Part shown: in pieces, positions 8,519-16,622 of the stretch
How the letters are laid out: each line of letters starts with the position of its first letter
Numbering within the stretch: position 1 is the first letter of the stretch
NCBI RefSeq assembly: GCF_036379515.1
Contig: NZ_DASVGN010000008.1
Location: 1 to 64,000, forward strand
Reading direction: 5' to 3'
Length of the DNA: 64,000 nucleotides
From: Castellaniella sp036379515
Lineage (GTDB): Bacteria; Pseudomonadota; Gammaproteobacteria; Burkholderiales; Burkholderiaceae_B
Notes under the pieces: generated by a model
Databases searched by the model: none
Seen by the model: the letters and a program-made list of their open reading frames with translations, nothing else
What the model was told of the DNA's origin: nothing
Translations under genes and position numbers: made by a program

Positions 8519-9340
8519 ATGACCTTCATCGACAAACTACGCCACGCCTGGGCCAGTCAGGATTCTCTGCTGATGGTGGGCCTGGACCCGAACCTGCAAC
8601 GCTTCCCCGCCGAACTGGCCGGGAAGCCGGATGCGGTGCGTGTCTTCTGCGAAGGGATCGTGGACGCCACCGCTCCCTACGTTTGCGGTTTCAAGCCGCA
8701 GATTGCCTATTTTGCCGCGCTGCGAGCGGAGGACCAGCTGCTGGACATCTGCCGCTACATCCGCGGCCGCTATCCGCATCTGCCCATCGTGCTGGACGCC
8801 AAGCGAGGCGATATCGGCAGCACGGCGACGCAATATGCCCGCGAAGCCTTCGAACGCTACGAGGCCGATGCGGTCACGGTCAACCCCTACATGGGCCAGG
8901 ATTCGCTGCAGCCCTATCTGGATTACACCGACCGCGGCGTGGTCGTCCTGTGCCGAACCTCGAACCCGGGCGGAGCTGATTTACAGGATTTACGGCTCGC
9001 CGATGGAAATCCGCTCTACCTGCACGTGGCAGACCGTGTGGCTCATCGGTGGAACGCCCACGGGCAATGTGCACTGGTGGTAGGTGCCACCGTTCCGGAC
9101 GAACTGGCTCAGGTACGGGCCCGAGTGGGCGACCTGCCACTGCTGATTCCGGGAATCGGTGCTCAAGGAGGCGACATTCCCGCCACTGTCCGCGCGGGTC
9201 GCGCGAGCGACGGCACCGGGATGATGATCAATTCTTCAAGGGCTGTGCTGTACGCCAGCCAGGGCGCCGATTGGACCCAGGCCGCTGCCGGCGTCGCGCA
9301 ACAGACACGAGACGCAATCCGCGCCGCGTTGAGCCGATAA
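8519..9340 (+). CDS. pyrF: Orotidine 5'-phosphate decarboxylase
   Basis: This enzyme catalyses the last step of de novo UMP synthesis, decarboxylating OMP in the cytoplasm. The 273 residues fit the longer class-2 PyrF seen in betaproteobacteria. The catalytic motif DAKRGDIG is at residues 93-100, with Lys95 central, and the phosphate loop region lies near IPGIGAQGG in the C-terminal third. The ATG at 8519 gives the family opening (TFIDKLRHAWASQDSLL); an upstream ATG at 8420 would add 33 residues with no family match. It is a single gene convergent with pncC. Confidence 0.96.
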   Translation: MTFIDKLRHAWASQDSLLMVGLDPNLQRFPAELAGKPDAVRVFCEGIVDATAPYVCGFKPQIAYFAALRAEDQLLDICRYIRGRYPHLPIVLDAKRGDIGSTATQYAREAFERYEADAVTVNPYMGQDSLQPYLDYTDRGVVVLCRTSNPGGADLQDLRLADGNPLYLHVADRVAHRWNAHGQCALVVGATVPDELAQVRARVGDLPLLIPGIGAQGGDIPATVRAGRASDGTGMMINSSRAVLYASQGADWTQAAAGVAQQTRDAIRAALSR

Positions 9341-9342
9341 GT

Positions 9343-9360
9343 CGCGGCACACTAGCCGCG
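9343..9360. terminator. Hairpin between convergent pyrF and pncC
   Basis: CGCGGC (9343-9348) and GCCGCG (9355-9360) pair around a six-base loop just after the pyrF stop. There is no T-run on either side, so it is only a candidate terminator. Confidence 0.35.
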
Positions 9361-9403
9361 CACGAACACAGCCAAAACGCCTGCACAGCCCGCTGGCTGG
9401 ACG

Positions 9404-9916
9404 CTATGCCCGATGCTTCTTGAGGTCTTCCAGGCCCAGCATCAGGGCATGGCGCACGGCCGCCAGGCGAACGGCCTCGCGGTCGCCCTCGAAGACCTGA
9501 GTGAGCGCGCGGGTGACGATGCCCGAGCCTGCACGCCGCGCCACCCCGAAGCACACCATGCCGACGGGTTTGCCAGGTACTGCGCCCCCTGGGCCGGCAA
9601 TGCCCGTCGTGGACAGTACCAGGCGCACCTGCGGGACTGCGGCCAGAACCCCGGCCGACATTTCCATGGCGACCTCTTCGCTGACGGCACCATGGCGCTC
9701 CAGCGTAGCGGTGGCCACCCGAAGATGCTCCATCTTGGCTGCGTTGCTATAGGTGACGAAGCCACGTTCGAACCACTGGCTGGAACCCGGGCACGAGGTG
9801 ATGGCACCCGCCAGCAGGCCACCCGTGCAGGACTCGGCCGTGGCACACAGCCACCCGACCACCCTCAATGCAGCACCGAACTCACCCGCCAAGGCACGCA
9901 ATTCACGGTCGATCAT
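9404..9916 (-). CDS. pncC: Nicotinamide-nucleotide amidase (CinA C-terminal domain family)
   Basis: This enzyme deamidates nicotinamide mononucleotide to nicotinate mononucleotide, recycling NAD in the pyridine nucleotide cycle. The 170-residue protein is a stand-alone CinA C-terminal domain with the signature AESCTGG at residues 27-33 and GIAGPGG in the middle. The ATG at 9916 is favoured because it overlaps the pgpA stop by four bases (9913-9916), matching the coupling pattern of this run of genes. It is the last gene of the ftsY-to-pncC series. Confidence 0.92.
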   Translation of the reverse strand: MIDRELRALAGEFGAALRVVGWLCATAESCTGGLLAGAITSCPGSSQWFERGFVTYSNAAKMEHLRVATATLERHGAVSEEVAMEMSAGVLAAVPQVRLVLSTTGIAGPGGAVPGKPVGMVCFGVARRAGSGIVTRALTQVFEGDREAVRLAAVRHALMLGLEDLKKHRA

Positions 9917-10431
9917 GGCAGAACCCCCAGTCGAATCAGGATGGCAGCCACCAGTAGAGCATAAAGTGCAGCCACGATGTCGTCGATCATGACGCCAAAA
10001 CCGCTCTTGCAGTGACGATCCAGCCAGCTGATTGGCGGAGGCTTGATGATGTCGAAGACCCGAAACAGCACTACGCCCACCAGTTGCATCCAGAATCCGG
10101 ACGGAAGCAGCCACAGGACAAGCCAGATCGCAACGATCTCGTCCCAGTTGATGCCGCCGTAATCAGCGACGCCCAGCGCATCACCGCAGCGTTGCGATAC
10201 CCAGCAGCCCCCCGCAAACGAGACCAGCAAGATGAACGCGATCCACCCATCCGACAAACGCCCGAGCAGCAGCCACCACAGCAGCCAGCCCATGAGCGTC
10301 CCCCAGGTACCAGGCGCCGGGTGAATCAGCCCAGAACCCAGGCCAAAACCGATGATCCGCTCTGGACGAGCCAGCATCCAGGCAAGCGTGGGACGCTGGG
10401 AGCCGGGCAGTTCTTTGCTAGGTGGGGTCAT
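9913..10431 (-). CDS. pgpA: Phosphatidylglycerophosphatase A
   Basis: This inner-membrane phosphatase removes phosphate from phosphatidylglycerophosphate to make phosphatidylglycerol. The 172-residue product starts its conserved part with IIGFGLGSGLIHPAPGTWGT, followed by membrane segments and the conserved DEIVAIW and FRVFDIIKPPPI motifs, where acidic residues bind Mg2+. It overlaps thiL upstream and pncC downstream, each by ATGA. The thiL-pgpA pairing is common in proteobacteria. Confidence 0.95.
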   Translation of the reverse strand: MTPPSKELPGSQRPTLAWMLARPERIIGFGLGSGLIHPAPGTWGTLMGWLLWWLLLGRLSDGWIAFILLVSFAGGCWVSQRCGDALGVADYGGINWDEIVAIWLVLWLLPSGFWMQLVGVVLFRVFDIIKPPPISWLDRHCKSGFGVMIDDIVAALYALLVAAILIRLGVLP

Positions 10432-11432
10432 GTAGAACCTCTGGAGGTATCTGGCGCTGGCGATTGGGCAGCAAAGTGATCGAAGCCGCGCAGCGTGACC
10501 GGAACATCATTGCCCCGTGCGTCAAAGACGCGAATCCCTGAACCTCGGGTAATGGTGCCGATGCGAGCGAGCGGAATACCAAGCCGGTGCCCCAATGCCT
10601 GAATTTGCTCACGCCGCAGCGGCTGCGCCGTAAAGCACAGTTCGTAGACGTCGCCGCCGCCCAAAAGCGCTTCCTGGCGTACCCGAGGCTCCAGACCTTC
10701 GAGAGTGGGATGCGCCGGCAAGGCATCGAGCGAGAGTCGGGCCGCGCAGTGGCTCTGCTCAAGAATGTGGCCGAGGTCCTGCAAGAGGCCATCCGAAATG
10801 TCGATGGCGGCATGCGCCACCCCTCCCAGTGCCTGCCCCAGCGCCAGGCGGGGCTGCGGCCAATCCATGGCTGGCTGGCTGGCTCGAAGGCGGGCAGGAT
10901 CGGCAGGCAGACGCCCTTGAAGCAACAGCAGAGCCACGTAGGCAGCGCCCAACGTGCCCGACACCCAGATGTCATCGCCTTCGCGGGCACCACTGCGACG
11001 CAAGGCATGGGCCGGCCGCAGCTCTCCCATGACCGTGATGCTCAGGACGATGCCGTGAGGGCTGCACGTGGTGTCGCCACCCAGCAAGGGGCAGCCCGCG
11101 TCAGCCGCCAGCGCATGAAATCCCTTTGAGAAGCCTTCGAGCCAACGCTCATCAATATGAGGCAAGCCCAACGCCAACGTGCAGGCCAGCGGGCGGGCCC
11201 CCATGGCGGCCAGATCGGAAAGGTTGACGGCCAACGCCTTGTGGCCCAGGGACTGGGGGTCCACCCCGGGTAGGAAATGCCGGCTTTCAATGAGCATGTC
11301 GGTGCTCACGGCCAACTCGCAGCCCGCACGGACAGTGAGCAAAGCACAATCATCACCCACTCCAAGCATGCCGGCCGGTGCGGGTCGATTGAAATAATGA
11401 TCGATCAGCTCGAATTCGCTCTTGGCAGGCAT
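10428..11432 (-). CDS. thiL: Thiamine-monophosphate kinase
   Basis: This enzyme phosphorylates thiamine monophosphate to the active cofactor thiamine pyrophosphate. The 334 residues match the family: MPAKSEFELIDHYF opening, the nucleotide/Mg motif GVGDDCALL near 24-32, the VNLSDLAAMGA block and the C-terminal AIDISDGLLQDLGHI block. The segment GGGDVYELCF differs slightly from the more usual GGEDYELCF. The ATG at 11432 is preferred over a TTG nine bases upstream. The stop overlaps pgpA (ATGA). nusB ends 20 bases upstream. Confidence 0.95.
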   Translation of the reverse strand: MPAKSEFELIDHYFNRPAPAGMLGVGDDCALLTVRAGCELAVSTDMLIESRHFLPGVDPQSLGHKALAVNLSDLAAMGARPLACTLALGLPHIDERWLEGFSKGFHALAADAGCPLLGGDTTCSPHGIVLSITVMGELRPAHALRRSGAREGDDIWVSGTLGAAYVALLLLQGRLPADPARLRASQPAMDWPQPRLALGQALGGVAHAAIDISDGLLQDLGHILEQSHCAARLSLDALPAHPTLEGLEPRVRQEALLGGGDVYELCFTAQPLRREQIQALGHRLGIPLARIGTITRGSGIRVFDARGNDVPVTLRGFDHFAAQSPAPDTSRGST

Positions 11433-11452
11433 GTCACCCAACCCGGGACTTC

Positions 11453-11938
11453 TCAGTGATGTACTGCGGCCTGAACCTCGGTGGCACGGACTTCGGTGGC
11501 CAGCTTGTCGAGCACGCCATTGACGAAGCGATAGCCATCGGTGCCGCCAAACGATTTGGCGAGTTCGACCGCTTCGTTGATGGCGACGCGATAGGGAACC
11601 TCGAGGTGCTGAACCAGCTCGTAACTGCCAATCAGCAACACCGCATGTTCTACGGGAGAAAGCTCCGCCAATGGGCGATCGATGTAGGGCACGAAGCGTT
11701 CGCGCAAAGCGGGTGCTTGCATGACGGCGCCTTCGAGCACAGTGTGATACCAGCTTTGGTCCGCCTGGGCAAAATCTTCGCTGTCGCGCACGTGCGCATC
11801 GATCGCCCCGAGTTCGGAGACATCGGTGCCACCTTGCAGCAACCAGGCATACACCCCCTGCAAAGCAAACTCGCGCGCCATGCGGCGCGCACTGCGGGCA
11901 TTGGCGCGGCCTGCGCGCCCAGGCCGTGGATCACTCAT
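11453..11938 (-). CDS. nusB: Transcription antitermination factor NusB
   Basis: NusB binds NusE (ribosomal protein S10) and boxA RNA, keeping RNA polymerase processive on rRNA operons. The 161-residue product begins with a basic stretch (PRPGRAGRANARSARRMARE), then the all-helical NusB core with LQGVYAWL and ending with GGTDGYRFVNGVLDKLA. The ATG at 11938 lies eight bases inside ribH, so translation is probably coupled. The ribH-nusB order is the usual one in proteobacteria. Confidence 0.95.
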   Translation of the reverse strand: MSDPRPGRAGRANARSARRMAREFALQGVYAWLLQGGTDVSELGAIDAHVRDSEDFAQADQSWYHTVLEGAVMQAPALRERFVPYIDRPLAELSPVEHAVLLIGSYELVQHLEVPYRVAINEAVELAKSFGGTDGYRFVNGVLDKLATEVRATEVQAAVHH

Positions 11939-12455
11939 CAGTGCCCTCTTCCTCGAAATGGTCACCGTCTTCGTCGTCGTCATCGTCGTCGGATTCGGGT
12001 TCGAGCGCGGCCACCAAATTGGCCATTTCGACGGCAACGCGGGCGCAGTCGCGCCCTTTGTCCGCCGCACGCACCTGCGCCTGCTCTTCGGTGTAGGCGG
12101 TGAGCACCCCATTAGCGACCGGGATACCGGTTTCAAGCGCAACGCGACTGATGGCAGAGGCGGATTCGTTGCTCACTGTTTCAAAGTGGTAGGTTTCGCC
12201 GCGAATGACGGCACCCAGGGCGATCAAGGCGTCGAATTCAAAAGTTTCGGCCATTTGCGCCAACGTGACGCCAAGTTCCAGGGCGCCGGGCACGGACACG
12301 ACCATGACGTCGCGTTCATCGACGCCCAGAGCAGCGAGCTCGTCCAGGCAGGTTTGCAGTTCGGCCTCGCCGATTTCGGCGTTGAACCGGGCGCGCACGA
12401 TGCCGATGTGCAGGCCTTCCCCGTTCATATCCGGGGTCATCACATAAGGGTTCAT
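11931..12455 (-). CDS. ribH: 6,7-dimethyl-8-ribityllumazine synthase, with acidic C-terminal tail
   Basis: RibH condenses 5-amino-6-ribitylaminouracil with dihydroxybutanone phosphate, the penultimate step of riboflavin synthesis. The catalytic core has VPGALELG near 56-63, GAVIRGETYHFE at 81-92 (His90 acts as base) and IPVANGVLTA at 111-120. Residues 152-174 form an unusual acidic tail dominated by Asp and Glu, extending past the normal end of the family at about 150. The dihydroxybutanone phosphate donor is made by the neighbouring ribBA, 14 bases upstream. Confidence 0.96.
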   Translation of the reverse strand: MNPYVMTPDMNGEGLHIGIVRARFNAEIGEAELQTCLDELAALGVDERDVMVVSVPGALELGVTLAQMAETFEFDALIALGAVIRGETYHFETVSNESASAISRVALETGIPVANGVLTAYTEEQAQVRAADKGRDCARVAVEMANLVAALEPESDDDDDDEDGDHFEEEGTDE

Positions 12456-12469
12456 GGTCGAGTCCCTGT

Positions 12470-13669
12470 TCAGGTGGTGGCGTCTACGACGCCGGGTTCG
12501 TTATGGTAACCCGTAATGGTGAGGCCAAAGCCGGCCATGCTGGGCATTTTGCGCGGCTGTGCCAGCAATCGAGCGTGACGCACGCCCAGATCGCGCAAGA
12601 TCTGCGCACCGATGCCAAAAGTGCGCAGCCCATGGCGCTCACCTCCCAGTGCGGGCGCGGGGGCCGGCCCGCCCTGCATCGTTTCCCCCCACGCCTCGAA
12701 CTGCGCAAAGAGCAGCTCGGAATCGCCTTGGCAATTGAGCAGCACCAACACGCCGCTTTCCGCCGCCGAAATGGCCTGTAGCGCCCGGGGCACAGACCAG
12801 CTGTGGCGTGTCGCGCCTTCAGTCAGCACATCCAGCACGCTGGTGGGTTCATGGACGCGCACCAATGTTTCTGCATCCGGACGGATCTCGCCGTGCACCA
12901 GCGCCAAGTGCGGTGCATTCGAGGCATGGTCGCGATAAGCCACCGCACGAAATTCGCCCCAGGGCGTTTCGACGGCCGAGCGCTCGAAGACCCGCTCGAC
13001 GATGGACTCGTGTTCGCTGCGGTATTGAATCAGGTCGGCAATGGTGCCGATCTTCAGCCCGTGCTCGCGCGCGAAGAGCTTCAGATCGGGCAGCCGTGCC
13101 ATGGTGCCGTCTGGCTTGAGGATTTCGCAGATGGCGGTGGCCGGCGTAAGGCCCGCCATACGGGCCAGGTCGCAACCTGCCTCGGTATGACCCGCACGCA
13201 CCAGCACCCCTCCCGGCACGGCACGCACCGGAAAAATATGCCCCGGCTGGACCACGTCTTCAGCACGGGCATTGGGCGCCACGGCCGCGCGGATCGTACG
13301 GGCGCGGTCGACCGCCGAAATGCCGGTGGTCACCCCCTCGGCTGCCTCGATCGAAATGGTGAAATTGGTCCCATAATGAGACCCGTTGCGGTTGGACATA
13401 AGCGGCAGCTGCAATTGCTCACAGCGCTCGTGCGTCAGGGTGACACAGACCAGACCACGCGCATGAGTCACCATGAAATTGATGGCATCCGGCGTCACGA
13501 AGTCTGCGGCCATCATCAGGTCGCCTTCGTTTTCGCGGTCTTCTTCGTCGCACAGGATCACCATGCGGCCGGCCCGCAGTTCGGCCACGATTTCCTGCAC
13601 TGGAGAGATCTCCAGGGATTGCGCTGCCTCGAGGTCAGCACGGGCATCCATATTCATGTCAGAAGTCAT
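12470..13669 (-). CDS. ribBA: 3,4-dihydroxy-2-butanone-4-phosphate synthase with degenerate GTP cyclohydrolase II domain
   Basis: The N-terminal half (about residues 20-220) is RibB, which makes the four-carbon unit of riboflavin. It carries DEEDRENEGDL at 41-51, MSNRNGSHYGTNF near 91-103 and the active-site HTEAGCDL at 161-168. The C-terminal half has the RibA fold, but the zinc-binding cysteines and catalytic block are missing: at 271-282 it reads RVHEPTSVLDVL where GTP cyclohydrolase II has RVHSEC followed by TGD and CDC. So only the RibB activity is expected, and a separate RibA must exist elsewhere. It sits between ftsY and ribH with no riboswitch in the 37-base gap. Confidence 0.93.
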   Translation of the reverse strand: MTSDMNMDARADLEAAQSLEISPVQEIVAELRAGRMVILCDEEDRENEGDLMMAADFVTPDAINFMVTHARGLVCVTLTHERCEQLQLPLMSNRNGSHYGTNFTISIEAAEGVTTGISAVDRARTIRAAVAPNARAEDVVQPGHIFPVRAVPGGVLVRAGHTEAGCDLARMAGLTPATAICEILKPDGTMARLPDLKLFAREHGLKIGTIADLIQYRSEHESIVERVFERSAVETPWGEFRAVAYRDHASNAPHLALVHGEIRPDAETLVRVHEPTSVLDVLTEGATRHSWSVPRALQAISAAESGVLVLLNCQGDSELLFAQFEAWGETMQGGPAPAPALGGERHGLRTFGIGAQILRDLGVRHARLLAQPRKMPSMAGFGLTITGYHNEPGVVDATT

Positions 13670-13706
13670 CCCAGAGTTTCACAGTAAGGATTCTAGTCCA
13701 CGGGCC

Positions 13707-14975
13707 TCACACCCCGTGTCGCCCCAGCAGCGCTTCGGCAAATTCGGCCGCCACGAAGGGCTGCAGGTCCTGCATGCCTTCGCCTACCCCGATCCAGTAG
13801 ACCGGAATGGGCCTGACCCCCTGGCTGCCCGCCGCCACGGCCGCCAGCGTGCCGCCTTTGGCCGTGCCATCGAGCTTGGTGACGATCAGGCCCGTCAACC
13901 CCAGCGCGGCATCAAAGGCTCGGATCTGCGCCAGTGCGTTCTGGCCCGTATTGCCATCGACCACCAGCAACACTTCATGTGGCGCGGCCGCATCCGCCTT
14001 GGCAATCACCCGCCGGATCTTCTTGAGTTCTTCCATGAGATGAAGCTGGGTGGGCAGGCGACCCGCCGTATCGACCAGGACCACGTCCACGCCGCGCGCG
14101 CGACCTGCATTCACCGCATCGAAAGCGACCGCCGCCGGGTCGCCGCCTTCCTGGGCGATCACCGTGACCCCATTGCGCGTCCCCCAGGCCACCAGCTGTT
14201 CACGCGCAGCGGCGCGAAAGGTGTCACCCGCTGCAAGCAGCACGGACGCGTCGCGTTCGCGCAGGGCATGAGCCAGCTTGCCAATGGACGTGGTCTTGCC
14301 CGCGCCATTGACGCCGGCAATCATCACGACCATGGGCGCCACCTCGCCCACCATGAAGGGCTTCTCGAGCACCTTCAGGTGATCGGCCAAAATGCTCTGC
14401 AACGCGGCACGCACGGCTTCGGGCTCGTTGATGCGCTCGCGCCGCACGCGGACACGCAGCTCGGAAATCAGTCTCTGCGACGCTTCTACCCCCGCATCCG
14501 CCATGATGAGCGCCGTCTCGAGCTCGTCGAACAGGGTTTCGTCTACCTTGACGCCCACGAACAGGCTGCCCAGATTCTGGCCCGTGCGCGACAGACCACG
14601 GCGCAACCGTGCAACCCATGAAGTGCCGCTTCCGTCATCCGGCGAGTCCGACCGATCGAGCTGAGCCAGCGGGTCCACCGCTGGCATGTCCGGCCGATCG
14701 GACCAGGCATCGGGCGGCTGCACCCGGCCGGGGAAGTCCTCGACTGGTTCGACATTGGCCGACGCATCCTCTGCAGCCAAAGGCGCTGCGTCTCCCTGTT
14801 CAGGAGGTACCGTGGTTTCAACGCCCACGACCGGCTCATCGAGCGCGGGAGCAGGCACCAGGCCCTCGGGCAACTCGGTGGGAGCAACGGGCGCCACGTC
14901 CTCGGCCATGTCGGGCGTCAGCGCCAGGGCTTCGGGCAAAGGGGCAGGCTTCTTGCGCTTAAAAAAACTGAACAT
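13707..14975 (-). CDS. ftsY: Signal recognition particle receptor FtsY
   Basis: FtsY is the SRP receptor GTPase that delivers ribosome-nascent chains to the inner membrane. The 422 residues comprise a basic tip (MFSFFKRKKP), an acidic low-complexity A domain to about 115, the helical N domain, and the G domain. G-domain motifs are GVNGAGKT at 221-228 and DTFRAAA at 251-257, followed by the VDTAGR and TKLDGTAKGG motifs. It leads the minus-strand run toward ribBA and is divergent from rsmD, 85 bases away, an arrangement common in proteobacteria. Confidence 0.97.
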   Translation of the reverse strand: MFSFFKRKKPAPLPEALALTPDMAEDVAPVAPTELPEGLVPAPALDEPVVGVETTVPPEQGDAAPLAAEDASANVEPVEDFPGRVQPPDAWSDRPDMPAVDPLAQLDRSDSPDDGSGTSWVARLRRGLSRTGQNLGSLFVGVKVDETLFDELETALIMADAGVEASQRLISELRVRVRRERINEPEAVRAALQSILADHLKVLEKPFMVGEVAPMVVMIAGVNGAGKTTSIGKLAHALRERDASVLLAAGDTFRAAAREQLVAWGTRNGVTVIAQEGGDPAAVAFDAVNAGRARGVDVVLVDTAGRLPTQLHLMEELKKIRRVIAKADAAAPHEVLLVVDGNTGQNALAQIRAFDAALGLTGLIVTKLDGTAKGGTLAAVAAGSQGVRPIPVYWIGVGEGMQDLQPFVAAEFAEALLGRHGV

Positions 14976-15060
14976 AGGCTTTACACTGAACGGTCCAGAT
15001 CAACGCTCGCCACCGCCCACCGCACCGTCTCGAGACAGATTCGGCGAGCACGGGCCGCGC

Positions 15061-15666
15061 ATGAAAAAACATCAGATTCGTATTGTAGGCGGTCACTACC
15101 GCCGCACAGTCATTCCCGTGCCGGAAGGGGACCATCTGCGTCCAACGCCCGACCGCGTACGCGAGACACTCTTCAACTGGCTGACCCACTTCTGGGGCGC
15201 CGATTTTCAGGACCGCCAGGTACTGGATCTGTTCGCAGGCACGGGCGCACTGGGCTTCGAAGCGGCCTCGCGGGGTGCCGGGCGAGTGCAGCTGGTCGAG
15301 CGAGCCCCCGCCGCGCTATCGGCACTGAGAGCGCTGCAATCGCGGCTACAAGCTCCAGCCGTCGACGTGCATGCGGGCGATGCGCTCGCCTACCTTCAGG
15401 CCCAGGCGCGCGCCACTTATGACCTCATCCTGCTCGACCCCCCCTTTGGAGACCCCTGGATGGCGCGGCTATGGCCCTTGCTGCCCAGGGCCCTGCAGCA
15501 CGGGGGGCTACTCTATCTTGAAGCAGACGCCTCCGCAGCAGCACCCGAAGGCTGGCAGCTCCTGCGCCAGGGTCGGGCAGGCCAGGTGCACTACCATCTG
15601 TTTTTGTTTGCTGCGGCGCAAGAAAACATGAATAATGGCCTCATGCACAACAGGGAGACCGCATGA
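15061..15666 (+). CDS. rsmD: 16S rRNA (guanine-966-N2)-methyltransferase
   Basis: RsmD methylates G966 of 16S rRNA in the assembled 30S subunit using S-adenosylmethionine. The 201-residue product opens MKKHQIRIVGGHYRR and has RPTPDRVRETLFNWL, the SAM-binding motif DLFAGTGALGFEA and the catalytic LLDPPF motif. The ATG at 15061 is chosen because the family begins with the RIVGGxxRG block; an open frame running further upstream overlaps the ftsY promoter region. Its stop overlaps the coaD start (ATGA at 15663-15666). Confidence 0.95.
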   Translation: MKKHQIRIVGGHYRRTVIPVPEGDHLRPTPDRVRETLFNWLTHFWGADFQDRQVLDLFAGTGALGFEAASRGAGRVQLVERAPAALSALRALQSRLQAPAVDVHAGDALAYLQAQARATYDLILLDPPFGDPWMARLWPLLPRALQHGGLLYLEADASAAAPEGWQLLRQGRAGQVHYHLFLFAAAQENMNNGLMHNRETA

Positions 15667-16172
15667 TAACCGCCGTCTATCCAGGAACGTTCGATCCTTT
15701 GACGCGGGGGCACGAAGACCTCGTGCGTCGGGCTGCGAACTTGTTCGACCAGGTGGTTGTGGGGGTTGCTCAAAGCCAGAACAAGCGCCCTTTTTTCACG
15801 CTGGACGAACGACTCGAAATCGCTGAAGAGGTCCTGGGCCACTATCCCAACGTGCGGGTGCGCAGCTTCAGCGGCCTGCTCAAGGATTTCGTGCGCGAAC
15901 AAAGCGCTCGCGTCATCGTGCGCGGGCTGCGCGCCGTGTCGGACTTCGAATACGAATTTCAGATGGCCGGCATGAACCGGCACCTGCTCCCTGAAGTCGA
16001 AACGCTGTTCATGACGCCGTCGGACCAATACCAGTTCATTTCTGGCACCATCGTGCGCGAAATCGCGATTCTGGGGGGCGACGTCAGCAAGTTCGTCTTC
16101 CCGTCGGTCGAACGCTGGTTGCACACCAAGGCGAAGGCCCTGAGAGAAACCTCCAAAGACACCGAAAGCTAG
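15663..16172 (+). CDS. coaD: Phosphopantetheine adenylyltransferase
   Basis: CoaD adenylates 4'-phosphopantetheine to dephospho-CoA, the penultimate step of coenzyme A synthesis. The 169-residue protein has the nucleotidyltransferase motif GTFDPLTRGH at 8-17 and the VRGLRAVSDFEYEFQMAGMN block. The second nucleotide-binding motif reads ISGTIVR where ISSTLVR is usual. It is translationally coupled to rsmD. Its stop codon lies inside the left arm of a long inverted repeat shared with the convergent gene. Confidence 0.97.
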   Translation: MITAVYPGTFDPLTRGHEDLVRRAANLFDQVVVGVAQSQNKRPFFTLDERLEIAEEVLGHYPNVRVRSFSGLLKDFVREQSARVIVRGLRAVSDFEYEFQMAGMNRHLLPEVETLFMTPSDQYQFISGTIVREIAILGGDVSKFVFPSVERWLHTKAKALRETSKDTES

Positions 16173-16228
16173 TGCCCCGTTTGGCTAATCCGAACAGAAG
16201 CGCACAAACCAGCCAAACGGGACACTAG
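16169..16228. terminator. Bidirectional terminator with stop codons in both arms
   Basis: The 18-base left arm (16169-16186, CTAGTGCCCCGTTTGGCT) pairs with the right arm (16211-16228, AGCCAAACGGGACACTAG) at 17 of 18 positions around a 24-base loop. The coaD stop TAG (16170-16172) and the stop of the convergent gene (16225-16227) are symmetric elements of the arms. No U-tract follows, so action as a terminator is inferred from placement. Confidence 0.6.
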
Positions 16229-16608
16229 GCGGCCCACACGACGGCATCTGCGTCGGGATGAACCTTCATCAGCCGGCACGGCTTCTGTAGCCATTCGGCA
16301 AACCAGGCGGCGGCCAGGTCGCCTTCATCGACCACCTTCACGGACTGCTCACCCACCTTCGCGACACGCTCGACACTTTCGTCGTCTTCGATCACGTCCA
16401 GCGGGATATCCAGACGCAACATGCCCGGTGCACGAATCACCAGATACCCGAAGCGCAGCGACAGGTCGAGTTCACCCAGGCGAGGCGCCTGTGCACCACC
16501 CAGCCAGACGTTGTCATCGTCCACCAGGAGCCAGCGCTTATCGTAAGCGCGGGCGTCTTCCAGATCCAGGCCTGCAGAACCGGCAATGGGATGAAACAGT
16601 TCAGTCAC
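16225..16608 (-). CDS. MOSC N-terminal beta-barrel domain protein (stand-alone)
   Basis: The 127 residues match the MOSC_N beta-barrel module: an N-terminal LFHPIAGSAGLDLEDA strand pair, YDKRWLLVDDDNVWL in place of the usual DRxWMLVD, and the closing AAWFAEWLQKPCRLMKVHP. In YcbX-like proteins this module precedes a MOSC domain that carries a molybdenum-cofactor sulfur-transfer Cys. Here the catalytic MOSC half is absent: the frame ends at once in the inverted repeat with coaD. It lies 14 bases behind the AsmA-family gene. It may be a natural short form or a truncated copy; function unknown. Confidence 0.7.
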   Translation of the reverse strand: MTELFHPIAGSAGLDLEDARAYDKRWLLVDDDNVWLGGAQAPRLGELDLSLRFGYLVIRAPGMLRLDIPLDVIEDDESVERVAKVGEQSVKVVDEGDLAAAWFAEWLQKPCRLMKVHPDADAVVWAA

Positions 16609-16622
16609 ACGAGTCTCCTTGG

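Noticed and set aside
13670..13706. Possible FMN riboswitch before ribBA
   Set aside because: The ftsY-ribBA gap is only 37 bases, too short for an RFN element, and ribBA appears to be read with ftsY.
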